A stretch of 64,000 nt of DNA from Leishmania donovani (GCF_000227135.1 NC_018248.1:405670-469669), one strand, 5' to 3'. Positions 20,521 through 31,576 are shown, counted from the first letter of the stretch. The notes: generated by a model from the letters alone, not told the origin. Translations and numbers: made by a program.

Positions 20521-22841
20521 GTGGGAACTACCTACACCGACAGAGTTCACACCCGAAGCCCCTCCTCCGTGGAGTTGTCGGAGGAATAGAGGCAGAGTGC
20601 ATGGACCATCTCCATTATTCCCCCCTTCTTCGCAGCTTGCATCTCTCTCTCTCTTTCTTTCCCTATCTTGTTGCAATACAAGTAGATGCATGTACAGCGC
20701 ATGATGGGATGAAGGAGAGATGAAAAAGACGAAGGCGTGGGGCGAGTGCGGATGCATACGGCGTGCGGTGAGGGCTTTTGTGTTTTCCTTTAAGAAGGAG
20801 AGCGTGCCTTCATGGCCACGACGTTCGACTGCGTTGGGTGTGGGAGTGTATGCAGAGCAGGAAAGCGAGAGAGGGCGGATGTGATGCAGATTTCAAAGGC
20901 ACACACGCACGCTCACTCACGTATGTGTGCGCCGCTGTGTGAACGGATGCGCTGGTGTGACGTACGCCACTGCCAGTTCTCTTTTACAGCTGTTGTTGCT
21001 CTCATTTTCAGTGCTTCGCTTCGCCTACTCTCCCGCCTGGGCAGCCCATGCCCTCCTCCTCCGCTGCGCCTTTCCTTGCCATCCCTCTCGCCGTCTTCGA
21101 CCTGCTCCGCGCGGGTGGTCTCTGTCTTTCACGAGTCTTTGTAGCCGCACCTGCGCACGCGGACGCCGCTCTCCCCTTCTTCCTCCCTCCCTCGCTTCTC
21201 TGTTGCATCCTCTGCAAATGTGCGCATCATTAGTTTTGCGAATGTATACGCGCAGCCGCACATGCGTGCCGATGCGTCTGTGAGGATGTGTGTCTGTGAG
21301 GCGATACAGTAGATCGGTGCCTTCTTCTGTCGCCACGAAGGTGAGCATGAAGGGGTGGATGATATGATTCTATGTCTCAGTGTGCGTGTGCTCTGCTCGT
21401 CTCTCGCGTTGTGTGCGGGCCTTGCTTTTTCTCACGTGTCTGCTTGCCCATGTTCATCCCTTTCTCTCTCCCTGTAAATGTATATGTATGGATATATATA
21501 TATATATGCATTTTACATGTATATATGTATGTGTGTGTGTGTTCGCTTGCCTCCCACTCCTCTGTCAGCTGCACCTCCGTTCTCCCACCACAACTCTCTC
21601 TCTCCCTCTCGCCCTTTCTCCCGGTTTTGAAGGCGCAGTAGCGGCGGAAAAGAGGGACGAGAGGGAGGCGGCCGTGGTGGGTGGGGGAGTAAGTGAGAGA
21701 AAAGGCTGATGATGGTGATGGACAATCCTAAAATTCGAGACGACAGCAGGAAGAGGCATGAGCACGCGCAGCAGCGGCAGTAGAGGGACTGGCTTGAAGG
21801 TGATATATATATATATATATGTGAAGGAAGAAGAATCTGCACTCGACAACCCACACGTGAGCATGCCATGGGAAGGGCGTTTTGAAGAAACGACAGCACC
21901 ACTGGCACCGCCACATCCATGGCCCTGCATTGAGGAACGCATGCGTGGCAACGACCGACCAAGCGCGCTCTTATACCTCCACAGTTTCCCTTCCCTCCTC
22001 CTCATTGGCATCGGGGGATGCCGCGCGCACGTACGCGCAGCCGTGTGCATGAACGTGCGTGCACGTGTGCTCAAGCTTATGTGTCTCTCTCCTTTCCTTA
22101 TCCTCCGTCTCTCCTCCCAGTGGTGCGCCCTTCGCTCCCTTTTATTTGTTCTCTCTCTCACGCTTACTCCGCTCTGTATGCACCCACACACTCACGTATG
22201 CGCACACGAACGCCCGCACACGCACTCGAACCGTGTCTGCAGCAACTCAAGGTGAAGCGAGGTATCCTGGTGGTAGTCCACATAGAGGCATAACACGTCC
22301 TGCATGCTGCGATCGCCGCTGCCGCCGCCTTTCATCTCTTTCCCCTTTTCTGATCAGCGAAGAGCAGGGGGCGCGCTCGTCACGTGCCATTCAGCTTGCG
22401 CCCTTCCGACCGCTGCCGTCATTGATCTCCCCGACATTGGTCGATATATATAATATATATAATATATATAATATATATAATATATATATATATATACGCG
22501 CACATACCCATACAGGTAATTAGAAAAAGGCGGTTGCTCTTCATCTCTCCTACACGCACTCTCTTCCTTTGTAGCCGGTTTCGCTCTCACTGTACTTCCC
22601 TTTGGTTTCTCTCTCTGTGTGCGTGTGCGCACGTCACCAGACTTGCCTTCTCGCTGCGCCGCCATCTTTGGCGCTGTTCGTCTTTTGGCTACCGCACGTA
22701 GAGCTCTCGTTTTACTCGTTGATTCCACTTCCTTTTTTTTTTCTGTGCTTATTCAACGGCTGCGCGCCTGTCTTTACTCTCTCCTGCGCTTCGCCACGCA
22801 CCCACCGCACTCACCTCCCGGCGGGACATCTCTCAATCACC
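20521..22841 (+). other. Long spacer upstream of the kinesin gene
   Basis: About 2.3 kb without a convincing gene. It holds three TA-repeat islands (21492-21507, 21803-21820 and 22444-22496) in otherwise pyrimidine- and GC-rich DNA, plus many CT tracts and T runs near 22733-22742 that could serve as splice signals for the kinesin. Confidence 0.5.
22444..22496. repeat. TA minisatellite with exact 9-base period
   Basis: Four tandem copies of ATATATATA (22444-22479) followed by a 17-base ATAT run. The odd unit length places an AA step every nine bases, so this is not a plain TA microsatellite. The whole tract is close to self-complementary. Confidence 0.95.
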
Positions 22842-25800
22842 ATGGGTCGTGGTGCAGCTCAAGAGGTATACCCTGATGACGGGCACATCTTTGTGTGCGT
22901 GCGCATCCGAAATGTGCCACAGAATGCGGCGTGCTTAACCAATAACGGCGGTGCTGCGACGAACACCCGCTCCTCCACGGTCGCGCGCAAGTCAGTGCTG
23001 CGCGAGGCGCAGCGGATTTGCGTATCTGTGGTGGAAAATGTGGTGGTGATGCATGATCCCACGTCGATCGACGACGCCGCTACTGTCGCGAAGGACGGCA
23101 ACAACGTCGTGCAGATGCTGACCGACCGCGCGAACCATGCTGGCGCTGCTCGAAACTCTCGCAAAACCGCTGGTGGTGGCGGCGCGGCTGCCGGCGCGTC
23201 AGGCATCAGTTCCCGCCGGACCGTAGGTGGCGCTCGCGCTACCACTGCCGGCGACGCCCGCCTCGTGTCCACCAGCACCGCCAATTACTACGAGTGCGAC
23301 TATTGCATCGCATCGATGGAAGAGTCGCAGCTGCTGCAGATGCCGTTGATTCGCACAAGTGACTTCCTTCAGCCGCCGCCGTACGGGACGCAGGAGGAGG
23401 TGTACCAGCGCACCGCGATGCACGCCGTCAAGGCCGCCATAGACGGCATCAATTCGTGCGTCTTCGCCTACGGCCAGACGGGCAGTGGCAAGACCTACAC
23501 GCTCTTCGGCGACACGACGAACATTCGCCGTGACCCCGGCGTTGTGCCGCGCACTCTGGACGACTTGTTTGGCCGCCTGGAGGCGGTGAAGCAGTCGTAC
23601 CGGAACGACAAGGTGACAGACTACTCGTACCTTGTGCACCTCTCCTTCTACGAGATCTACCAGAACGAGGTTTATTGTCTCTTCTCTCGCCAGGGCCCAC
23701 TGCGTGTGCAATTCGTCCGAGATCTGACGGGGAAGAGGGAGACGATGATCATCCACGACCTGCAGCAGCAGACGGTGACCTCGGCCGAGAAGGCATACCC
23801 GATGATCGAGATGGGTCTGCGCCGGCGGCAGACCGCCGAGACGGGTATGAATGCACACAGCAGTCGCAGCCACGCCATTCTGCAGATCCGCGTCGCCCAG
23901 TACCGCACCAACCGTGACGCGCGAGAGACTGTGGAGCACCAGGCGACGATCAACCTGGTGGACCTCGCTGGCAGCGAGCGGCAAAAGACGGCGAACACAA
24001 GCGGGACGAACCGTGCGGAGGGCATTCAGATTAACCAGTCACTCGCCACTCTGGCACGCGTCATCAACGACATCGCGAGCGGGGCGAGGTTTGTGAACTA
24101 CCGCGACTCGTTGTTGACGATGGTTCTCAAGGACAACCTTGGTGGCAACAGCAAGACGTTTATGATCGCCAACATCTCGCCCATCGCCTTCAGCTACCAG
24201 GAATCCTGCGCGACCCTCACATACGCGAAGGACGTGCGCAAGGTCCGCAACCGGCCGATGGTGAACAAGACCTTCCAAACGCGCGCGAACCTGCTGGAGC
24301 AGAATATGATGCTGAAGCAGGAGAACGAGAAGCTGAAGGTGCAGATGGAGATGTGGGTGAGGAGCCTGCAGAGCGGCAACCTGCACGCCTCCGTGACGGA
24401 CATGGTGGCCTTGTTGCCTGTCCTGGGAGGCGGCACGGCGGAGGCTGGCGACCATCTGCTGCCGTCACCGCCGCTGTCGATGGCGCAGGCTGTCGAAACC
24501 GAGCAGCGTCGTGCCGCCGATGTACCGCTGGCCGCAGCCGGGTGCAACGAGACCTTCCTGACCGCCATCAGCAGCGGGCTGACAGCGCCGCTGCTAATAT
24601 CGTCCCACCGCAAGTACACGAGCGTGGCGGGGATCGGGGGCTCGTGCATTGAGGGCGGCGCTGTGCGCGTCTCGGCACTGGTGAAGGAGGCGATGGAGTT
24701 CCCGCTGAGTCATGTGTTGCATCCGCTGCCGACTATGGCGGCCGGTGACACCTCGTACACCACCGACGAGGACAGCCATGACGCCCAGAAGCGTCACACC
24801 ACCATCCTAATGGATGCAGACGCGAGCTCGCTGGGGTGCGCGAGTGGTGAGGCCGCGCAACGGCCGGACGCCGCAGGGGAGGCTGCAGCGATGGCGGGGG
24901 AGGTGATGGGCCTGGGGTCGCTGGTGTTGGAGCGCGTGGCTCAGCGCTCGTGCGAGCAGCGGTACTATGTCCACTTCAAGCCACCCACCACTGCTGAGGG
25001 CCTCTCGCGCCTCATCGACGTCCAGGTCAATGGCAAGAGCATCGGGGCGAAGGGTCGGCGTGAACTGCACCACGGCGACGTAGTCTGCGCCTACCTCGAG
25101 GACGCGGCGAAGATGGAGGCGGCGGCGGCGGAGACGGCGGCCAGCGCCTGTCTGCACACCCAAAGTCTCATTTCTTTCCACTACGTCGACCTCAACGCGC
25201 TCTCGCGTGGCGCGAACGCGTCCATGACCGGCATGAGCAGTGCCACGCTTGGCCAAATCGCGGTCTCGGTCGACCTTCCGGCGGACATGGAGAACCTCAC
25301 CTTGGATGGCATCAAGCAGTTGCAACGCGACAACGCAAAGCTGCTGGACATGGTACGCCAGCAGGCAGAGACGATCGACTACCAGTGCGCCCACGCCAGC
25401 ACGCCGATGATGCAGGTGGAGGACCTGCTGGGGGGCATCTCGCCGGCCGGCAGCCCTGGCTCCGGGTCGCCGAACCCGCGCTCGCTGGAGCCGAGCATCT
25501 CAGCATTGCCGCCGCCGGAGACACACAAGGTGGCCGTTGCCCTCGAAGCCTTCCGCCGCGTGTCTGTCTCCCCGTCTATCCGCGGTGGGTCCGTCATGCC
25601 AGCTGACCTGGAGGCGGACGAGCTGCTGCATCGCGCGGCAACGCAGAGCGAGTCGAAACAGCGCCTCGACAACGCTGTTCGCGAGAACCAGAAGCTGCAT
25701 CGCACCGTCGTGTCGCGCAACGCCACTCTGGACGCGCTGGCGCGACGCCTTGCCGAGCTGGAGGCTGGCGGGCCGCTCAACTCGCTGACCAGCCCATCGC

Positions 25801-28800
25801 CGTCCTCTTCATTGGCGTCTTCGTCGTCGAACACCAGTCTTTCGGCTGATAGGGGTTACAATGGCGAGACGCTGGCCGGCAGGCGCGCTGATAGCGTCGA
25901 GGACGACACAGATGTGTCGAGGCGCACAAGGGGAGACCGTGGAAGCCTCACATGCGTGTCCTCGCCTTCACAGATGCGCGCCGTCTCTGCGCAGCGTCGG
26001 GGCGAGGAAATCGTCGAGGCCGACGATGATGACGAGCCCCGTCCGGAGCCCATCGGAGACGGCCAGAGGCGCATCGTGTATGAGAACGCTGAGGGCGCAC
26101 GTGAGCGCTATCAGGCGGTGGTGCGGGAGCGAGAGCAGTTTGATCGCATCCTCGAGCTGGAGGCTCTCATCGGTGAGCTGCGCGAGCGAATCAGCGAGCT
26201 GGAGAGCCGCTTGCGCTTTTCCAAGGACGAGACGCTGGAGCAGCAGATGTTCCGCGAGCAGGCCGAGGCGGAACGTGACGCGCTGCTCGAGGAGCTGGCG
26301 AACACGCGTTGTGAGAACTCGGCGCTGCGCCGCGAGAACGCCAGCCTCGAAGGCTTTCTTGCCAGGGATGAGCAGGCGCTCGCGGACGCCGCGCGCCTCG
26401 CAGACGAAGAGCTGGAGCGGCAGACCGCCGTGCTGGCCGACCGTATCAAAGCGCTCAAGGCGCTCTCCCGCATGTGGAAGCAGCGCACCATGAAGTACAT
26501 CGCGATGGGCTATGGTGCCGGCAGCGACGACAAGCACACCGGCAGCGCTGGGGCCGCGCACCTTGAAGCCATTCCATGGGACGACCTGCGCGCCGCAGAG
26601 ACGGCTGCCATAGCGAAGCGGCGCCTTGGTAGGGGTGACGCGGACGCCTGTCCGGTTGATGTGGCGCAGGCCATCGACGACTTTGAGAAGTCCACGACTG
26701 AGGACAACGTGCGCGCGCTCGAGTACGCGTTGCTCAACTTTGAGCAGGAAAACCAGCGGCTGCTGGACGAGATCCGGCGCATCCAGGCGGAGCTGGACGG
26801 GTACAAGGGCCTCATTGGGCGCCTCCGGGCGGAGAAGGCGGAGACGGAGAAGACCCTGGCGGACGCGACGGACTCCACCGAGGAGGAGCGCCGCCGCATG
26901 CAGCAACTTCTGCGCAACACCAACGCGCAGCTGGAGGAGGCGGAGGAAAATCTGAAGCGGACGCAGGTTCGCCTGGATGACGCGATGGAGATGTGCGAGA
27001 GCAATAAGCGCAAGGCCGTGAGGAACAATGAGTTACTGCTGTCTCAGCAGAAGCGTACTATCGAGCAGCTGGAGGCGGAGCTGTGTCGCCTGCGTCGCGA
27101 CCATGCGGCCAAGGACGAGGAACTCACGAACCTGACGCGGTACATGCAGGACCGTGATGCGCTCGGCGGCGACGGCGTGGCGAAGAGCTGCGAGCTGCGC
27201 TCTCGCATCGAGGAGCTGGTCAGCGACTCGATGGAGGAGTACGAGGCGCCGAACGGGTACTCGGTGTTCCCTGCGGGCTTTGAGTTCTCGAACGAGATGG
27301 TGTCACTCATCCGCATTTGCCTCCGTATCTTGCTTGACCGGCTCAAGATGGAGCTGTACGTGCTCAACGCGCAGAGCGTGCACAAATTCCAGCTCCTGAT
27401 CCACGCTGTGAAGGCGCGCACGGAGGCGCACTTTCACACCTTCATGCACCAGCTGCGCGACGCCGTCTCGCAGATGTCAGGGCGCACGTTGCGGCCTGGC
27501 AGCAAGTGGGGCCTGTCCGAGTCGGACGTCCTCTCAACCCTCGTTGATCACCGCCGCCGCCAGGTGGGCGACGCGCTGAGCGGTTTGCTAATCTGGTATG
27601 ACCACTGGGACAACGCCCCAAAGACAGAGCATGTCGCCTACATGGAGCTGATCCGCAACGCCGACCGCATCATGCAGATGGCCCGCATTGTGCGCCGCGA
27701 GAGCTTCCTGAACACGAATGCGACGTCCACTTCGCTGATGCCGATCCCCGGCAAGAGCGGCACAAGTGACACCTCGCTCCTCCCAGAGTCGTCGCGCCGC
27801 AATGATAAGACTGTAAAGGGGAGCTGCAAGATTCTCTCTCGCCTTGCGTCGTCCACCCGACAGAGCAACCTGGCACGCGCCGTGAATCAGTTCTCCGCGA
27901 CGCCTTCGCGAGCCACGATCGCCGTCCGCGAGGACGTCGTCGGCGCCACGCCGTGCCCGGTGGAGCAGGGCGCGACCCCGTTCAGCCGCAGCGCAACGGT
28001 AGCGGCGCTGGCACTCTCGCAAAGCATGATCCCCTTTAGCAGAACAGCCACTGGAACGCACACTAGCGGGCACCAGCCGCCATCAGCTGCGAACCTGGAG
28101 AGCTGCTCGCTCTTCAGCCGTTGTCCCTCTGGGCTTCCGCGGGTGTCCGCCACGACGGCGACGGCTACCGGCCTCTCGCCTCGGCCGAACCCGTCAACGG
28201 TCACACCTATGCGACCCATAAAGCAGGCCACGAGCGTCGGTGCCGCGACGCCTGCGGCTGCGCTGGCAACTGGTGCGTCACCCGCCGCTCTGACAGCAGC
28301 CGCGCGCGCCAACTACTCGCGCATGGCCTCCGCGGGCGTGCTGCCGGTGTTGGAGGCGGATGTGGCTTACGTGGCGAACACCGACGTTGCCGAGGCTGTG
28401 TCTATCAGCACCTATAACTTCTCCCGTCGCATGAGCTCGGCGGCGGGGGCCGGTGAAGGCGCCGCAGCCGACAAGGGCGAGCCAGTGCGTCGACCGAACC
28501 GCCTCTTCTCCCGATGCCAGACGGCGATCCCCCAAACGCGGGACTCCATGCAGCAGCAGCAGCGCGCACTGCGCCGCCAGAACTCTGCAACGCTGGCTTC
28601 GTCCAAGACCCACAGCAGCGCTGGTGCGACTTGTACGCGCAGGCAGGTGAGCCGTGCAAAGGCAACAGAGGCGTTTGCGAGGTCGAAGACATACTACACA
28701 GTGCCGAAGTCGACCGCAACGCTGAGCCGACCAAGCCGCCGCAGATCTGGCGTTCGGGTCAGCACCAACAGTAGCACTCGTAGCACCGGCAGCCTCGGCG

Positions 28801-29231
28801 GGGGTTCGCCGCATGCGCGGCCATCCTCGTCGCAGCACAATGCGACGCGACTCTCTGCCTTCTACAGCATTCCCCCAGCGGAGCAGGCGCGCGGATCGGG
28901 CAAGGGACGTGCGAGCATGCTGAGCAGCAACGCTACCACGAAGCCGTCTGCGGCAGAGATCTCGTTCTGCAACCTGGACGTCATGAAGTCGTTGAGGGAA
29001 CGAAGCACGAGCGACGTGAACCGCCAGGTGCCAACGGGCAACAAGCCCAGCTCGATTTCGAATAGGGTAGATCTCACGAATATCAGTAGCGTGCACCCGA
29101 GGAAGGGCATGGCGCAGCCAGTGCCATCGTCGACCGGTGCACGCGTGAGCGCTGGCCACGACACCACTTTGGTGAGCACCACTCCGGTGGTGCCGAGGCT
29201 CGATTTTGGGGCCCTGGAAGGAAAGCGCTGA
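22842..29231 (+). CDS. Kinesin with N-terminal motor, FHA-like region and long tail
   Basis: A 2129-residue protein. The ATG at 22842 (MGRGAAQEVYPDDGHIFVCV) starts at the first motor strand; the open frame upstream is pyrimidine-tract translation. Motor motifs are complete: P-loop GQTGSGKT (211-218), switch I NAHSSRSH (337-344) and switch II DLAGSE (374-379), with the motor ending near residue 470. A Gly/Ala-rich insert lies between the first strand and the P-loop. Residues about 670-780 look FHA-like (VQVNGKSIGAKGRRELHHGD), as in kinesin-3. Coiled coils fill about 1090-1440, then a helical globular part (about 1450-1620), then a basic Ser/Thr-rich tail carrying a repeated [FY][SA]Rxx[ST] motif. 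It should be an ATP-driven, plus-end-directed microtubule motor. Kinesin-3-like is my best placement; trypanosomatids have many divergent kinesins, so the subfamily is uncertain. Confidence 0.93.
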   Translation: MGRGAAQEVYPDDGHIFVCVRIRNVPQNAACLTNNGGAATNTRSSTVARKSVLREAQRICVSVVENVVVMHDPTSIDDAATVAKDGNNVVQMLTDRANHAGAARNSRKTAGGGGAAAGASGISSRRTVGGARATTAGDARLVSTSTANYYECDYCIASMEESQLLQMPLIRTSDFLQPPPYGTQEEVYQRTAMHAVKAAIDGINSCVFAYGQTGSGKTYTLFGDTTNIRRDPGVVPRTLDDLFGRLEAVKQSYRNDKVTDYSYLVHLSFYEIYQNEVYCLFSRQGPLRVQFVRDLTGKRETMIIHDLQQQTVTSAEKAYPMIEMGLRRRQTAETGMNAHSSRSHAILQIRVAQYRTNRDARETVEHQATINLVDLAGSERQKTANTSGTNRAEGIQINQSLATLARVINDIASGARFVNYRDSLLTMVLKDNLGGNSKTFMIANISPIAFSYQESCATLTYAKDVRKVRNRPMVNKTFQTRANLLEQNMMLKQENEKLKVQMEMWVRSLQSGNLHASVTDMVALLPVLGGGTAEAGDHLLPSPPLSMAQAVETEQRRAADVPLAAAGCNETFLTAISSGLTAPLLISSHRKYTSVAGIGGSCIEGGAVRVSALVKEAMEFPLSHVLHPLPTMAAGDTSYTTDEDSHDAQKRHTTILMDADASSLGCASGEAAQRPDAAGEAAAMAGEVMGLGSLVLERVAQRSCEQRYYVHFKPPTTAEGLSRLIDVQVNGKSIGAKGRRELHHGDVVCAYLEDAAKMEAAAAETAASACLHTQSLISFHYVDLNALSRGANASMTGMSSATLGQIAVSVDLPADMENLTLDGIKQLQRDNAKLLDMVRQQAETIDYQCAHASTPMMQVEDLLGGISPAGSPGSGSPNPRSLEPSISALPPPETHKVAVALEAFRRVSVSPSIRGGSVMPADLEADELLHRAATQSESKQRLDNAVRENQKLHRTVVSRNATLDALARRLAELEAGGPLNSLTSPSPSSSLASSSSNTSLSADRGYNGETLAGRRADSVEDDTDVSRRTRGDRGSLTCVSSPSQMRAVSAQRRGEEIVEADDDDEPRPEPIGDGQRRIVYENAEGARERYQAVVREREQFDRILELEALIGELRERISELESRLRFSKDETLEQQMFREQAEAERDALLEELANTRCENSALRRENASLEGFLARDEQALADAARLADEELERQTAVLADRIKALKALSRMWKQRTMKYIAMGYGAGSDDKHTGSAGAAHLEAIPWDDLRAAETAAIAKRRLGRGDADACPVDVAQAIDDFEKSTTEDNVRALEYALLNFEQENQRLLDEIRRIQAELDGYKGLIGRLRAEKAETEKTLADATDSTEEERRRMQQLLRNTNAQLEEAEENLKRTQVRLDDAMEMCESNKRKAVRNNELLLSQQKRTIEQLEAELCRLRRDHAAKDEELTNLTRYMQDRDALGGDGVAKSCELRSRIEELVSDSMEEYEAPNGYSVFPAGFEFSNEMVSLIRICLRILLDRLKMELYVLNAQSVHKFQLLIHAVKARTEAHFHTFMHQLRDAVSQMSGRTLRPGSKWGLSESDVLSTLVDHRRRQVGDALSGLLIWYDHWDNAPKTEHVAYMELIRNADRIMQMARIVRRESFLNTNATSTSLMPIPGKSGTSDTSLLPESSRRNDKTVKGSCKILSRLASSTRQSNLARAVNQFSATPSRATIAVREDVVGATPCPVEQGATPFSRSATVAALALSQSMIPFSRTATGTHTSGHQPPSAANLESCSLFSRCPSGLPRVSATTATATGLSPRPNPSTVTPMRPIKQATSVGAATPAAALATGASPAALTAAARANYSRMASAGVLPVLEADVAYVANTDVAEAVSISTYNFSRRMSSAAGAGEGAAADKGEPVRRPNRLFSRCQTAIPQTRDSMQQQQRALRRQNSATLASSKTHSSAGATCTRRQVSRAKATEAFARSKTYYTVPKSTATLSRPSRRRSGVRVSTNSSTRSTGSLGGGSPHARPSSSQHNATRLSAFYSIPPAEQARGSGKGRASMLSSNATTKPSAAEISFCNLDVMKSLRERSTSDVNRQVPTGNKPSSISNRVDLTNISSVHPRKGMAQPVPSSTGARVSAGHDTTLVSTTPVVPRLDFGALEGKR

Positions 29232-29409
29232 GGGCACTCGCGGAGAGTGGCGGCTCGATTATTCTTTTTGTTTTTCCTTTGTGCGTGCCCGCGTGCGCGT
29301 CTGTGGCTCAGTGGGGCGTGTCTTCCAGAAGAGGTGTGCGTGTAGGGGGGAGGGAGGGGGAGAGAGAGCGAGTGGCGCGTGGCACGTGGTGCTGTGATCG
29401 GAAGAGAAG

Positions 29410-29432
29410 CACACACACACACACACACACAC
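29410..29432. repeat. (CA)n microsatellite
   Basis: A CA tract in the presumed 3'UTR of the kinesin gene, continued by CA-rich imperfect repeat to about 29449. Confidence 0.9.
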
Positions 29433-30198
29433 GCACATACACACACACTAAAACAAGCGATAACCTACGGACGGGCCATCGTTTGCCGCCACCGTTGCGA
29501 GTACGACGACCTCCTGCTTCCTCGCCTCAGCTATTATCCAGCTTTCCTTCTCCCTCTCCATTTGGGGACACCAAGCACGTGTGCGCGTGTGTGCCAGGCG
29601 AGAGGGAGATTTTGAGGCGGGGACAACAGATACAGAGTCACGCGCACACACGCGGTGGGTCGTTTTGTTTGGTTTCGTGCTTTTTCCCTTTTCCTGTACC
29701 CACTCACGCTGTCATGAGCACACCGTCCATCACATATTTGTTTGTATATGTGCGTGTATATATATATATATATTTCGCCGCTTTACTTCTTGTTCGGTGC
29801 GTTGTTGTCGGGGTCTGCGTCATTTTCCTTAGGTACGCCACATCCCCCGGTCCACCTCCAATGCTTTCATGAGCCACTCTTCTCCCCCTCCTTTCCCTCC
29901 TCCACGCACACACGCACGCACACATCGACAGGATAACAGCAGATATATATGCGCATGTGTGTGTGTGTGCGTGTGCGGGCCTCTACTTCTTTTCATTTGT
30001 TGTTTTGTGGTGTGGCATTGCTTACCGTTTCGTTGTACCTTTATGTTAGAGTCCATCGATAAAAACGCATGTACATGTATATACATGCATGCCTGTATGG
30101 GGTGTGCGCGCGCGTATGCTCTTGTGCGCTTTTGCTGTACCTTTTTCTTTTTCTTTGCCCTCCCCCCTTTTTCTTCTCTCGCTTCATGATTGGCGCAT

Positions 30199-30261
30199 AC
30201 ACACACACATATATATATATATGTGTGTGTGTGTGCGTGTGTGTGCGTGTGTGTGTGTGTA
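30199..30261. repeat. Compound (AC)(AT)(GT) repeat containing a perfect palindrome
   Basis: Bases 30199-30208 are AC repeats, 30209-30222 AT repeats and 30223 onward GT repeats. Bases 30199-30232 are exactly self-complementary (five AC, seven AT, five GT units), so the tract can fold into a hairpin. GT-rich repeat continues to about 30261. Confidence 0.93.
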
Positions 30262-31576
30262 TGCGTATGGGCGTGCAGGCACTTCCACCCTTGCTCATGT
30301 GTCTTTCATTCCTCTCCTCGAGCGCTTTTCCGCCTCTCCTCCACCACCTTCACTACTCGCCCTCGCGGCTGTTTCGGTGGCATGCTGGTGCTTGAGCACT
30401 GTTCTCACTCAAGATTCGCAAGCACGGACGCCAAACCCCTTCCCTGTATTAGATCTTCGCTTCGCACGCTTTCGCTTGGCCTTCTTCCGTTTTCACTTGT
30501 TAGTGCCTTTTCGAGTGTGTGAGCTGGCCCGAACAGGCAGAGCGCTTTAGAATAGGAAAGGGTACTTGCAACCACTCTCCCGGCGTCTGCGAGTCTCTCT
30601 CTCCTTGTCCTTCGTCGGGCACGCTAGATGTTCTCTCTGTGTCTATCTTCTTCCTTTATCTACATGTACGCGTGCGTGTGCGTGTGCGTGTCTGTTTCGT
30701 GCGAGCCGTCACCATCATCACCGCCCACGCCCTCCATTGTGCGCTCTCCGCCGCGCGCATTTTCCTTTGTTGTTTTCTCATTCATTCCCGTATTATTATT
30801 TTTGTTCTTGTGTACGCTGCACACGCACACGCTCTTGTTTCCAGTCCTCGAATCACTAAACGTCTGAAGCATGATCGGAGGAACCGAAGAAGCCACACCT
30901 ACACGGGAGAGTGAAGGGGGGTGGAGGAGGAGGAAGAGGTCCTCTTCCCCCCTCATCCCACAGACACACTACCACACAGGGCACGAGGATACGCGGAAAA
31001 AAAAACGATGAAGAGCAGAGAGGCAGAGATGCACGAGGGGTACATGCGTATGGAGGGAGCGATTGAGAGACGGCACCGTTCTCATGTTTTGCTGCTCGCT
31101 TCTCTCTTGCACCCGTCTCTTCGATTTCCCCTCCATTCCCCTCTCCCTCTCGTGCCGCTGCGTTTTGGATGGTCAGAGTAGTGTGCTCGATATGCACATC
31201 TCTCTGCTTGTGTGCCTGCCTGCGTGTGCTTCGAGAAGAGGATTGTACGCCAAATCCTCCCCTGTGCCGGCGCGCTGTCATGCAGCTCCTTCCTGTGACA
31301 TGTGCACATCAGCGTATAATTCATGGCGCTATCCGTCTCTCCCTCTCTCTCTCCCTGGCGGATACCTCCCGACGCGTCTTCTTCATGTCCTCTTCTCGCG
31401 CTTCTCTCTCGCTGCTCATGCCTCGTTCATCGCACCATCATCGCAATACGTTGCCACGCGTGCATGCATGTACGCCCTAAAACCTTTCCGATTCTGTTGC
31501 CCTTCTTTTTTTTTTGCCTTTCGGCACCCTTACACTCCCCTTTTTCCCGCGCGTGTGTGCGCACGTCTTTAACGCT

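Noticed and set aside
21706..21760. Possible C/D-box snoRNA with a TGATGATGG element
   Set aside because: No D box (CTGA) at a suitable distance and no closing terminal stem.
22602..22841. In-frame extension of the kinesin upstream
   Set aside because: No good ATG before 22842; the sequence is pyrimidine-rich and translates to hydrophobic Leu/Ser/Cys runs that only imitate a signal peptide.
20521..22841. A SIDER-type retroposon in the long spacers
   Set aside because: I could not recognise the 79-base signature or a poly-A tail with confidence in any spacer; a profile search would be needed.
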